The notes beneath the pieces were generated by a model, which did not search any database, was not told where the DNA came from, and was given only the letters and a program-made list of their open reading frames with translations. A program made the position numbers and the translations under genes. A DNA stretch of 64,000 bases from contig BCIM01000016.1 in the NCBI GenBank assembly GCA_039545315.1, positions 124,001-188,000 of the forward strand, read 5' to 3'. The DNA comes from Kondoa malvinella. Lineage: Eukaryota > Basidiomycota > Agaricostilbomycetes > Agaricostilbales > Kondoaceae. Positions 1 to 10,929 of this stretch are shown one piece after another; within the stretch, counting starts at the first letter, position 1, and each line of letters begins with the position of its first letter.

Positions 1-1637
1 CAAGTCGGGAATCAGAAAGTAACCGCTCACTTCAAGAACGCCATGATGCCCTAGCCGAATCATTCCGAGTGAACGCAACTACACTAAGCAAAACCGATGC
101 TGCAAAACGAAAAGCCGAACAACGCGTGCGCACTCTCGAAACGGAACTAGCTGCTGCCAAACAAGCAGGAGGAAGTGGAGCGAACTACGAAGAATTGGTG
201 ACGGAATTGAAGTGCACCAAGAAGGAATTGAAGGTCGCCGAGAAGAGATTGAGAGAAGCGGGGGAGACGATTGCGCAAGTTTCGCGAGAACGGCATATCT
301 TGTCCATGACGCATACAATGATCGAGAATGAACAGCGACAGATTGTGCGTACTTCTGTGCATCGTCTGGCTGTGAGCTGATAGATGGGCCAGCGGGACGA
401 CTATGATGCCGGCGTTCGCGGATCGAACAAGAAGATCATGAAGTACAAAGGTCCTTCCCCGATGCAAAAGGTTGCAGCGGCAACCGCGGCAGATGCAGCA
501 GCGAAGAAACGTAAGCGAGCGGCAGAAGAATCAGAAGAAGAATCAGCTGTTGTCCCTTTGCCCTCAATCCCTTCAACGGCTAAAAGGCCTCGCATTGAAG
601 AAGAGAATCGATATCAGATTGAGCTGTCTGATTCCGAAGACAACGAAGAACTTCAACCGTCGCCAAAGAAACGCGGTAGACCACCGAAGATCTCTGCCCA
701 GCTGCCTTCGACTCAAGATGCACAAGTCAAGAAACCTCGAGGCAGACCGCGTAAACATCCTTTACCCGATTCTGATGCACCCGCAGCAGAGCCTTCGCCA
801 CCCAGGAAGCGCGGCAGACCGAAGAAGAGCGAAGAAGAAAAGATAGAAGACGCGCCAATCAAGGCAGCGAGTCCGAAAAGACCGGTTGGTCGACCGCGAA
901 AGAATCCAGAATCGCCTGGCAAATCAGCAGTAGCAAAGGAAGCGATATTTGCTGCGAGTATGGGACAAATTCAGCCTAAGAAATTGGGCAGGCCTAAGAA
1001 GGTGGTCGAGCAAGAGGAAGCGTCAGAGGATAATGACGAAGCGAGATCACTGCCTCCCAAGAAACCCGGTCGAATTACCGAAGCAGCGCATGTAACACTT
1101 GAAGCTGATGAAGCCATCGCTTCTGCCTCTGAGCCGGATGAAGATATTGAAGAACCTCCAGCTAAGAAGCCTAGAGGTCGACCGAAGAAAGTCCAGCCTG
1201 ACAATCAAGAATCCCCGCCAAAGAAACGAGGCCGACCCAAGAAGGTTGTTCCGTCACAGCAGACTGAAGATGGCCCAGGGTCAGGGCAGGACTCTGATGC
1301 CGCCCCGACTATTTCGAAGCAACTGCTAGCTACCAAGGAGCGGATCAGTAAACCAACAGCAAAGGCCAAGAAGGCTGAAGCTGCCTCAGCTTTATCCCTG
1401 GCCGGTCCACCAGCTGCCGAACACAAGAGGACTACTTCAGCTGCTGCTCTGTTGGCCGAGGATGGCTCTCGCTCGCCAGAACCAGATCTACTGAAGACGA
1501 AAAAGAAGAAGATCAAGCTGGCTGCTGCGCCATCGGTCGAGAGATGGGCTCAGGATTGGGAGATGCAGGATCAGAATGCGTTCGACTTACCGACGCACCT
1601 CAGTCCGGTCAAGGGTGGTCATAAGAGCAAGAAGTGA
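1..1637 (+). CDS. Coiled-coil protein with seven AT-hook motifs (5' end missing)
   Basis: The frame is already open at base 3, so the start lies left of the window. The first part (to 344) is a charged heptad-like coiled coil rich in E, K, R and A. An intron fits at 345-392 (GTGCGT donor, GAGCTGATA branch, CCAG acceptor) and joins the frame to the 393-1637 exon in phase 0. The second exon is highly basic and carries seven AT-hook-like cores (KKRGRPPK, KPRGRPRK, RKRGRPKK, KRPVGRPRK, KKLGRPKK, KPRGRPKK, KKRGRPKK) between acidic, Ser/Pro-rich linkers. AT-hooks bind the minor groove of AT-rich DNA, so a nuclear chromatin-associated role is inferred. No enzymatic domain is visible in the part present. 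The parent protein could be a kinetochore or cohesin-type coiled-coil factor, but nothing here identifies it. Confidence 0.8.
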
Positions 1638-1869
1638 GGTTATGTGAGCTGTAGGGTGTGTAATAGCGTGGATAGCATGTTGTACATGGGCAGCTTGTCA
1701 AGGCCGCCAGCGGGAGTGTATTGATCGAATGAGGGCATGAAAAAATAACAATATTCTATTCACAAATCGTGTCGAAGCATACATAAATCTCGTGTCCCTC
1801 GTATCTCGTAGCCAGACTCATGCCAGTACCCCTTCTGACCATCTTGATCGACCCAAGCTAGCCTGACAA

Positions 1870-2851
1870 CTAAAAGGCTGCAGAGCTTGTGGTCCCTAGC
1901 CAGCTCATGGAATCAAGTTGAGCGGCGTTCGGAGTAGGGACAAGTGTTGGGTCCCACTTGAACGCGGATGCTGTTTGGGATGGCCAAAGTCCTTCGCCCT
2001 GCAACTGCAATCCTAGAGGAAAGGAGAATGGTGCAGCTGGAAAAGTGTTTGGAAAGCTTGCAACAGAAGAGACTTGAGGGGGAGGAAAGCTGACGGCGTT
2101 GAGTGCGTCGTCATCACATAGACTTGGCCAAATTGCTGGAGCTGCGTCGACCGCTGTGGAAATTGCGCCGGGATCAAGTGAATGTTGAGAACTGAAGTTG
2201 CTCTCCGAAGCTACCGAGGAAAAGTCGCCTGACTCAAGATTGGGAGTGTACGGGGCGAATAGCTCGGAGGTGCTTTGGAAGTCGACATCACTGTTATTGC
2301 AAGAGTCGACTTCCGCGGTGCCAGCGGTTCGCTGTGGGTATAGCTCTGCCAGCGGAGTACCTTGAACCAGTTTCTCGATGCTGATAGGTGATCGAGTACC
2401 ATCAAGTCGCTGAATAAGCTCGTTGTTCTCATGTACCAAGCTAGATACAACAACAGGTCAGATATGGCCGCGCCAACAGAGTGCTACATACGTGTTCATG
2501 ATAAGGAAAGCAGCATCAACGCCCGTGCGTAAATTCCGAGAGAATTCTTCAAGATGCTTTACGCGATTCTTCTTCCTTTCACGAAACGTCTGACTTTGTC
2601 TGTCAGATCTGTACGACCGAACAGAAAGACGCGACTGACCTTTTGAGCACGTCTGTTTTGCACCTTCCTCTTTTCAGCAGCATCAGGCGCTGGTTTCCTT
2701 CCTCTCTTCTTACCCGGCTGACATGAGACTGGCGCCTGACGTCAACGATGTCACGGCTGAAGAACGTGGGAAGCCTACTTTTGTTTTCGGACGCTGCTTT
2801 TTGTGAGTTGCCAGTCGTTGGTGAAAAGTCGTCATCGTCTGCGTTGCTCAT
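1870..2851 (-). CDS. Yap/Pap1-type bZIP transcription factor
   Basis: Four exons reconstruct on the minus strand: 2851-2779, 2728-2640, 2589-2492 and 2440-1870, with introns of about 50 bp. The joined basic region reads VQNRRAQKTFRERKKNRVKH, which matches the N-x-x-A-Q-x-x-F-R signature of fungal AP-1-like (Pap1/Yap) bZIP proteins, followed by leucine-zipper heptads ending LVHENNELIQRL. A lysine/arginine cluster (GKKRGRK) precedes it. The C-terminal part, about 190 residues, is Ser/Ala/Pro-rich with only two cysteines, so the cysteine-rich redox domains of classical Yap1/Pap1 are not evident. Family knowledge points to a sequence-specific DNA-binding regulator of stress or metal responses; the actual targets cannot be read from the sequence. 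The start ATG at 2851 is the one that leaves a clean open frame into the bZIP. Confidence 0.82.
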
Positions 2852-4079
2852 TAGCGACAAGAAGAGCGCGCTCAAGTTTGGCCGACGTACTTTGCACGGT
2901 AATAGAACGGCGAACCGAACTGCGGCTTGCTGTGGAATCTTGCTCGAACGCGTTTTGCTCTTTTAATAAGTTGATTAATGGGTCTTGCTCTTCTGAGAAT
3001 TGCATCATTGTGACAAGACTCTTTTTGCGGAAAGACATCTAAAGAGCCGCGTAGTGAAGTTAGAAAGTGCAGAAGTATTTGCTCTACGTGTAAAGCCATC
3101 TGAACAGCACAAAGTGATGCAGAGATGTGAGCGGATGCGGAGTTGTGGATTTATTTAGGAATGGGATGACAAATTGCCAATGACGGACCGGTAATCTTAG
3201 TATTGATGCTTACTCAATGATGCTTAGCTGAGTCCCGAGCTGAGAGTTGTTTGTTGTAAAAAGCTGTGAACTCTGTGAACTGATGTGAACTTTTGGCTAA
3301 GGGCGGGGCGTGCCCGCTCACTAGCACGCCACAAGATGGGCGTGACCGGGTCTGTTCTGGCAAGCGTTCGCGAAATTAAGTGAACAATAGCTGGTGACTT
3401 GTAGGATGAAGGTCGCGCAGCAGTGTAAGGGAACTCTAGAGTATGCGTCCCTTCTGTATACGAGCCCCTTCCTGGAGTTCCTGCACATGCCGCTAGATCT
3501 ACAGTCGGTCGACCTTGTCCTGAGCAGTTAATATTGGTGTGCTCGCATTACTTCATTCGCCTTCGAGGGTAAAGGAGCGGCTAATCCACATGAGCGAGCT
3601 AACATTTCCAGGAATGACGAGGAAAGGCGGCGACGTTTATTAGAGCACAGCGAGAATAGCGCAAACTTTTACATTCGGTCCCTGCTTCATTAGTTCTCAT
3701 AATCGCGTTTTGTTCTTGTTCTTGTTGGCAAGCTCGGTATGCTCGTGCAGTCAGCGGATAGGTGATGGCGACCAAGCTGTTTTCTATAGCAGCCGAGCGG
3801 CTCCTGTATACAACGTTTGACGCTCGCAAGACAGGTGGCCTGTGTGTAATCTGCTTCATCACATCTGACGTCTTCAAGCATTGCACTCAATTGAGCTGAC
3901 GCAGAGGAATAGTAATGACAGAATTCTTGCTCTCGTTCCACCGAGTCTGCATCCTCGAGCTGCGCCGTAGTCTGCGATATCTGGCCGTGTGAATCTGTGT
4001 AAATCTCCTGGCGACAGACGTCGCGAATGCTCTGGAAAGTTGGTTGGTAGCGCACAAGAAATTATATTGAGATCAAAAC
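2852..4079. other. Long intergenic region between divergent genes
   Basis: About 1.2 kb separates the bZIP gene start from the ArAE_2 gene start. Only short ORFs without recognisable domains or splice logic are seen. It includes a GC-rich patch near 3300-3350. It probably holds two divergent promoters and 5' UTRs; no RNA gene was recognised. Confidence 0.5.
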
Positions 4080-7000
4080 ATGGCAAACTCGAAGTCGTCT
4101 ATTCAGCGGCGCGTGCTGCATTGGCTGCGACACTTTGTCAAGACTCGAGAAGCCATCAGCGTCGCCAAAGCCGTGATAGCGTACATGAGCAAGTTCCCAG
4201 AGCGATATTATGTGATTCTCACGTTTATGCTGCCTTTCAGTTGTTATCATTCTTCTCTTCGTGCCGGGCTTCAGATCAATATTTAGATATCCTGCAGTCA
4301 TAGCCAATACTGTCCTGTAAGCGAAGTGGCTTCAAGCAGACGCGGGACTCTGATCTCTCTTACAGTGTGTCCATTGCGGGCTTTCCAGGCAAGAGTAATG
4401 GCGAATGCTTTATATCTACAATATACGGCTTGGCAGGTGTCGGTGTCGGTGCAGTAATGTTTGTGGTCTTGGCCGAACTATCGTCTGCTCCCGTTGCGCA
4501 AGGCTTCGTGTTGGCAGCTTTCCTCTACATCATGGCACTCATCAAAGCTCAAGGTCTGCAATACTTTGGTTTCTCGCTCTTGGCTATCCTTCTTGCTTTT
4601 GGAGGGATCTCGACTAGCTACCTGACGGGAGGATTCTCAGCTACATATCTTGAGGACTACTTAGTGAGCTATGCTGTCGCTGGAGCAATCGTTCTAGCTG
4701 TCAATCGTAGGTCTACACATACTTTGTAGCAATCTCACCCTGCTCACAATTCTGAACGCTTAGTTCTGATCTTCCCTTACTCGACCGAAAAAGAGCTTCG
4801 AACTACACTATGTGCAGCCATCAATCACGCCTCCACTTTCACACATACGGTCGATAAAACCTTCTCTATGGCTCTGACCGAAGACGAGAAGAAGGTTCGA
4901 GATCACCTGAACCAAACTATTCGAGCCGATTATGGACAGCTACATGCCAAATTGGCGGGATCGATTATCGAGATCAACTATTCTAGATGGTCAATGCAGG
5001 ACTATGGTCGATTTGTCGAGCGCACCAAGGCGATACAGTCAGGTCAGCCTTTTCATCTCTTAACAGAATACTGGTGCTGACTTTTTCAACAGACCTCATC
5101 ACACTATACAGTGGTCTAGCAGCCGTAGAAAGGATAGCCGGCCTCGAGTTGATGGAGCGAAACTTTGTCAAACCTTCTCGAGTCGCTTTCAACCGCCTAA
5201 GAAGAATCGTCGACCTCATGTTCACCGACATCCTGGAAACACTGGAGATTGAGCATACTGGACAAAGGCCTTCCAATCAGGACTCTGCGTTGTATCAAGA
5301 ACCGGATATTGTTGATTGGGAGAGGGACGCAGATCGACCCGGAAGAGCTTTGGATTTGTCCCCTTCGCAATATGTCGAGTATCAGAACACGATGGAGATG
5401 AGGGAACAGATCACGTCAGTGGCCGCGAGATTACGCAAAGAGGTTCAGTCATGCAGTGATCGACAGAGCAAAAGCTGATTTATAGTGCAGGTCCAACATA
5501 CACCTCAAGCTACTCCGGCTCCTTCTCGCCCATTGACACGAGTGCAGAGTCGATCCGATACAAAGAACGAGGCTTCTACGCATGTTGAAGCCAATCTGAA
5601 TCGCGTCGGCGCTCGATTGGCTACCCCAGCACCAAATATTAAAGATAGGCTTCAGTACGCCGAATGGGCTTTCACCGAATTCAGACGCATACAAGACGAA
5701 ATTTCGATCAAGCTCATCGAGTCTGGAGAGCTTTTGGATGATGATCACCTCGCTTTCGATACTAAAGACAAGATGTTCCCTGATGCCTATGATGATACAC
5801 CTATTGGGTCAAATGTCGCTTTAATGCGTGTAAAGGGTGAGCGAACACACTCTCGAATACAAAAGATCTGATGCCTTGCAGGCTTTGTCTTTGCCTATGA
5901 CCTTTTCATCAAGGACATTATGCTTCTCCATAAAGATGTTGTTCGCGAGACCAAGCCGGCCAAGAGAATGCATTTCCACATCTATGAAGGCTTGAAGAAG
6001 GGCAAGAAACCAGAACAGGCGGAAAACCAAAGACCTATGTCTCGGCGCGAGGCCTTGTCGCAGATTGAAGGTGTGCATGTTGTTTCACTTTCCGGCTCAG
6101 CTGAATAGAATATAGGGCGCAAGTACACGAAGCCTAAAATCAACCTGTTTGGTCGATTACAACAACTAGAGGCTCTCGCACTTACTCAAACATCAGTCTA
6201 TGCATTCAAGACAATGCTCGCTACTCTGGTCTTTGCCGTTATCCTGCTCGCACCTTCGTCCCGGGCTTTCTTTCTGAATTGGAACCTGAACGGCGGCCTC
6301 ATTACTATCATCGTCGCGATGGCTCCGACCCTGTAAGTCTTCAATCGTCTAACCCGGCGGCGCTCATATCTGGGCTGCGATTGTTCAGGGGACAGACCTT
6401 CTTTACCTTTGTGCTGCAGATTCTGGGCGTTGGAGCAGGGTGAGCTCAACACCACCTCATTCAGTGTCGAATGCTGACGATACCTCAGCTCACTTTTTGG
6501 CATGGCTATGCTCGAGGCTTTCCACAATGTTGGAGGTGAGTGTTGCAACATTGGTGTTTACCTCACTGACGGTATACAGGCTACATCTATAATCCATATG
6601 GTATCTGCTGTATGACTCTGCTGGCTGCCATTCCAATGTGCTGGATCAGTCAGTGTATCTTTAAACCCCTGTCTGCCGATACTGAACATGCTCACTATCA
6701 GTTGTATGCAAGCCTATTTATGTGGGTCTGATGTGTTCGGTCACTTCTCGAGCTGATCAATATCTAGTTCGCCGGCGGCCTTCTCGCCTTGAATGCAGCA
6801 GGCGGTCAATATGTTATCATCATTGTGAACCAAAACGTGCCAGGCTACGACAGTCCGCCTTACCGTGCTGCCAAGGCACTGACTGCTATGGCTCTGGCTC
6901 TAGCCATCGCTCTGACCTTCCAACGTACGCCTCTTCTTTCTGCCGATAGCACTCGTTGACGAGATGCAGTGCTCATACTTCGGCGAAGTGCTCGTCATGC

Positions 7001-7883
7001 TCTCAGAAAGTCATTGGCGGACATCTTACACGAGCTCCTGTCCTACCATCTAGTCTTCTGGTGAATTTGCTGTTTGTACTGATTGGATGCATCTGATTGC
7101 TTCTTCAGGTCACTGGTTCCAGCTATTCAGGTAGATACTTACCGTGCTTCTGTCATATCTACTCACTCTTCAACAGCCATCTGACGCAGATACACCTCGA
7201 CCCCCGGCTGCTGTGGTAGAAAGGGTTACGAATGACCTGAGGCGCAGGGAAGCCAAAATCCAAGCTCAGCTGATTGAGCTCATGCGTTAGTCCCCTTTGC
7301 TTCTCTTCGCCAATGCTGACTCTTTCATAGCTCTGGTCAAGTTCTCTCAAGTCGAACCATCTTTCGTCAAGCCTTTTGATATCGGCTCGCACATGGCTCT
7401 GATTCGCAATTCCCAAATCATCCTCGATAGATACAAAGAAGCACGTCTAGCACTTGGAGAAGGCTTCAGCGACGAGATCCGAGATTCTTTCCTCGTCAAG
7501 TTGAAACCACACCGCAAGAAGCTGCTAGTCAACTCAAAGCTCGGTCTTTACCTATGCGCGACTGCGCTGTCCACCAAAAGACCATTACCGAGAGACCTAC
7601 CGAAGGGCAGAGGTATAGCAAAAACGCTATTCAATGATGCTATGTGAGCTCCCTTCATTCCTCAATTTCCATGTCTGATGCGATTCACAGGGTTTTGGGT
7701 CACAACCTCTCAATGACACCAGAAGGTCATGAAGTGTTGCTTTCCGATGCCTTTGCGCGGTATACGTTCTATGTGCTCAGTTCAGCAAGCGCTGGCTACA
7801 ATCTGGAGCAGATAGAATTGGCATTAAAGGAGCTTTTTGGGGTTTTGGAGGATGAGCCTTTCGAGTATGGTCATAATGATTAG
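4080..7883 (+). CDS. ArAE_2/DUF2421 fungal membrane transporter (Brefeldin A-sensitivity-like)
   Basis: This is a many-exon gene for a large polytopic membrane protein. Recognisable blocks in order are: a hydrophobic N-terminal bundle around 4367-4729 (YGLAGVGVGAVMFVVLAEL, YFGFSLLAILLAFGGIST); a long soluble helical part at 4780-6100 (IFPYSTEKELRTTLCAAI, SGLAAVERIAGLELMERNF); a second membrane bundle at 6200-6930 (FLNWNLNGGLITIIVAMAPT, AGGLLALNAAGGQYVIIIVN); and the conserved block after 6980 (LRKSLADILHELLSYH). The last exons (7300-7883) encode a cytosolic helical tail. This order matches fungal ArAE_2_N plus DUF2421 proteins, which resemble aromatic-acid exporters of the FUSC superfamily. 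Substrate is unknown. The join between the first exon (from the ATG near 4080) and the membrane exon ending near 4320 is unresolved, because no donor of the needed phase was found; the true start may differ. Confidence 0.78.
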
Positions 7884-8228
7884 GGGATTATATGGAGTAT
7901 TCAAGCTGTAATAGTTTACCACAGGACGAGTCTCTTCTTGAAGTCCTCGCATCCTGTTCCGGCAGAGGGCGGATCATGTTCCGGACCTTGAGCCAAACTT
8001 TTTGCTTGAAGTTAAGGTTTCTCCCCCTCCTCGCAAGACTTCGCCCAACGTGAGTTACGTTCCTGCTCGCTGTTGAGCAGCAGAACAATACCCAGAACGA
8101 AAAGATACCCCAAAGTCCGCTTGCTTTGACGAGAGTCATGCCCAACTTTGGCCCTTCTTCGCCTTTTATACCAAATCAATACAAGCATACACAGAACAGC
8201 AGGCTGATTGTATCAATGGCGTGAATAG
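7884..8228. promoter_or_regulatory. Intergenic region upstream of RPS11
   Basis: This 345-bp stretch holds the 3' end region of the transporter gene and presumably the RPS11 promoter and 5' leader. A CTGAT followed about 20 bp later by AATAG lies directly before the RPS11 ATG, so a 5'-UTR intron could end at 8228. No other gene is seen. Confidence 0.4.
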
Positions 8229-9088
8229 ATGGATGTGCAAAACAAGCAGGCTTACCAGAAGCAACCCATTTTCCAAGCTACAAAGACCCGCTCAGCTGGA
8301 TCAGCAAAGAGGCTAGGCAAGGAAAAGAGGTGGTACAAGGATGTTGGATTGGGTTTCAAGGTGCGTGAGAGATGTGTGGTCATCAGTTTGGGGCTGATGC
8401 AAAGTGCCCTACTGCATAGACACCAAAAGAGGCTATTGATGGCACTTACATTGGTGCGTTCGTTGAGCCATAGCATTATATAGTGCTGACTTGCTGTCAT
8501 GAACTCACAGACAAGAAATGGTACGTATCTTTACTAGAAAGTATGGACCAGCAACTTAGGACTCTGTTGCAGCCCTTTCACTGGCGAAGTTTCCATTCGT
8601 GGCCGTATCCTGACTGGCAAGGTCATCAAGACCAAGATGACTCGCACTGTTGTCATTCGCCGGGAATACCTACACTTTGTGCCAAAATACTCGCGTTACG
8701 AAAAGAGGTGCGTTGCATTGGTGATCATGCCCGACGAGGGGCTCATGAAGGCTGTCGCGCACAGACACAAAAACATGTCTGTTCACTGCTCACCTGCTTT
8801 CCGTGTTGAAGTCGGCGGTGAGTCGGCCGAAGTCTAGTGCAGGATGTCTGCTAAGACTCTCGGACTTTTCTCACAGACACCGTAACCGTTGGTCAATGCA
8901 GACCTCTCTCCAAGAGTAAGCTTAGAAGCACCGCTGATGTGGATCAAATCTTATATTTTCATAGCTGTCCGATTCAACGTTCTCCGCGTTTCCAAGAACA
9001 AGTAGGCAATCATCATAATGGCTCTTGGCAGGTCTGACAGGGAGTTCTTGCTTACAGGGCTGCAGCCAAGGCATTCAGAAAGTTCTAG
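8229..9088 (+). CDS. RPS11: 40S ribosomal protein S11 (uS17)
   Basis: Eight exons give a 156-residue protein: 8229-8360, 8420-8453, 8511-8520, 8573-8707, 8765-8817, 8877-8915, 8965-9001 and 9058-9088. Family hallmarks are all present: [81 protein letters not shown], with a C-terminal AAAKAFRKF. It is a component of the small ribosomal subunit that contacts 18S rRNA. Length matches other fungal uS17 proteins. The third exon is only 10 nt (acaagaaatg) and is needed to complete the conserved DKKCPF motif, so it is certainly used. A two-codon upstream reading frame (ATG GCG TGA, 8216-8224) ends four bases before the start codon, unless that region is removed by a leader intron. Confidence 0.96.
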
Positions 9089-9284
9089 ATGATGGAGCCG
9101 AGTTGAGAGTCAGCACGCAGGAGATGGAGTTGACTTCAGAGGCAGGCCAGCACATTATGTATTGGGATGGACCTGCATTGCAATCAACCCAACCAGCCTC
9201 TACTGGTGCAGTATAGCCTATGTTTACACTTTCATGACACATTCTTGAGCCCGTCATCTGTTATCACTTTTCTGCAGACAACGA

Positions 9285-10250
9285 ATGGCCGCTGTCTCTG
9301 ATGCGCAACAAGCCAGACTACTGCAAAGGCTAGGCAGCATCAAACATGTTCTGCTCGTCCTCTCTGGCAAAGGCGGCGTAGGCAAATCCAGCACAGCAGT
9401 TCAAGTCGCTCTCTCGCTTCTCGCTAGCAACCCCAATGCTCGCGTAGGCTTGTTGGACATTGATTTGACTGGTCCTTCTTTACCTCGCATGCTTGGCTTG
9501 GACGGTGCGCATGTCCATCAGTCAGGCGACGGTTGGGTTCCAGTCTTTTTGGACGAAGGCAGGCTGAAATGCATGAGCATTGGGTTCTTGTTGAAGAGCT
9601 CGAGTGATTCTGTTGTATGGCGTGGACCCAAGAAGACGGCTATGATCAGGCAGTTCTTGGGTGATGTGAGATGGGGTGAGCTCGATTGGTTGATCGTGGA
9701 CACTCCGCCAGGTCAGCCCATGCTGTCTATCTGTACTGTATAGTACTGATTGTATCTCGTTTTGACAGGCACTTCTGATGAGCATATCGCATTACTCGAA
9801 CAACTACAACCGCTTCTCTCCCCTTCGCCTACTCTACCTACATTGCACTCTGTCCTAGTGACAACACCACAAGCCGTATCGCTCTCAGACGTATCCAAAG
9901 AGCTCTCCTTTGCCCGGAAAACTCAGACACCAGTGTTAGGCTTGATCGAGAACATGGCAGGCTACATGTGTCCGCATTGTAATGAAGTCACGGCCGTCTT
10001 TGGTTTAGGAGGAGGTGAAGAATTTTGTCGACTAGAAGAAGAGAAATTAGCCAAAGGTGAAGGGGAAGGATGTACTTTCTTAGGCAGGGTGCCGATCGAT
10101 ATCGAGTTTGTCAAGTTGATGGATAATGCTGTTAGGGTCGAAGGAGAGGGAAGCTTGGTGGAGAGGTATATGAGGATACCGACGTACGAGATCTTCAAGG
10201 GCATTACGGAAGGTCTGGTTCAGGCTGTTAAGCGGAAGATTGAAGCTTGA
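9285..10250 (+). CDS. CFD1: Cytosolic Fe-S cluster assembly P-loop NTPase Cfd1 (NUBP2 type)
   Basis: Two exons (9285-9711 and 9769-10250) encode 302 residues of the Mrp/NBP35 family. The deviant Walker A motif [16 protein letters not shown] lies near residues 28-43, followed by the switch regions [16 protein letters not shown] and [11 protein letters not shown]. The C-terminal half carries the bridging cluster motif GYMCPHC (CX2C). The protein starts directly before the P-loop and lacks the N-terminal four-cysteine ferredoxin-like motif of Nbp35, so it is the Cfd1 partner rather than Nbp35. Family knowledge: Cfd1-Nbp35 is the scaffold on which cytosolic and nuclear [4Fe-4S] clusters are built before transfer to targets. 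The gene lies about 200 bp downstream of RPS11, in the same orientation. Confidence 0.94.
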
Positions 10251-10929
10251 GGTGGAAACTTAGATTTGTCAATGTGAGCAGTCTACGCTTGCTGCCGTGT
10301 CTGTGTCAGCTGATAGCATTGTAGAGTGTACATACATCCACCTCGGCCGAATCGTCAAGCCAGACAAGATCGCCACTGGCACTTGAATGATGATTGTTGC
10401 AGATTCGACTCGTTTCAAGGGTTGTCGAACTCAAGAAGCAGTGTTCTGCTGTACTGCCGCATTACTCAACTTGAAACCCACTTGTTTCCGCCGCGCGGTT
10501 CTACTGCATGATCAGGTGGTGAACGACCTAATCGACCTATCATAGTCGAGATTTGCCTCGTCAGCTGCGGCACTGCGGCCCTCCCATCGTCATCTTACAC
10601 TCTGATCTGGCCTTCCTACCGCCCCTAGTCTTCGCATTGCTCTGCTGCCTGCACTGCAAGTTTTCACGGTCCGCTATTACCCATTGGCTATGCTGTATTT
10701 GGCCTGTGTTCCGGCTACTTCCAAGTCTCTCATAAGCATATTTCGCTCTAGTCCCTTGTACAGCCAACGGCCTCAGCGATGGTCCAGGCTGTGCTATGAC
10801 GCGGAATTCAATACTCGAGCAGTGTTCTTTACCCGGTTTCGTCCTGCCTCTTGGCGTGTCTTCTATGTTCCTTTACTCCTTTGCGACCAATGCCGCTACT
10901 TTGACAGTAAATTCCGAATGCCGAAATAG
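10251..10929. other. Intergenic region before the polyproline gene
   Basis: About 680 bp without a supported gene. Short ORFs show no conserved motif and no clean splice joins. It presumably holds the CFD1 terminator and the promoter and leader of the next gene; pyrimidine-rich stretches occur around 10560-10700. Confidence 0.4.

Noticed and set aside
3599..4055. Minus-strand ORFs of 95 and 121 codons upstream of the transporter gene
   Set aside because: They overlap in different frames and have no recognisable domain or splice continuation.
9285..10250. Assignment as Nbp35 instead of Cfd1
   Set aside because: The N-terminal CX13CX2CX5C motif of Nbp35 is absent and the protein begins close to the P-loop.
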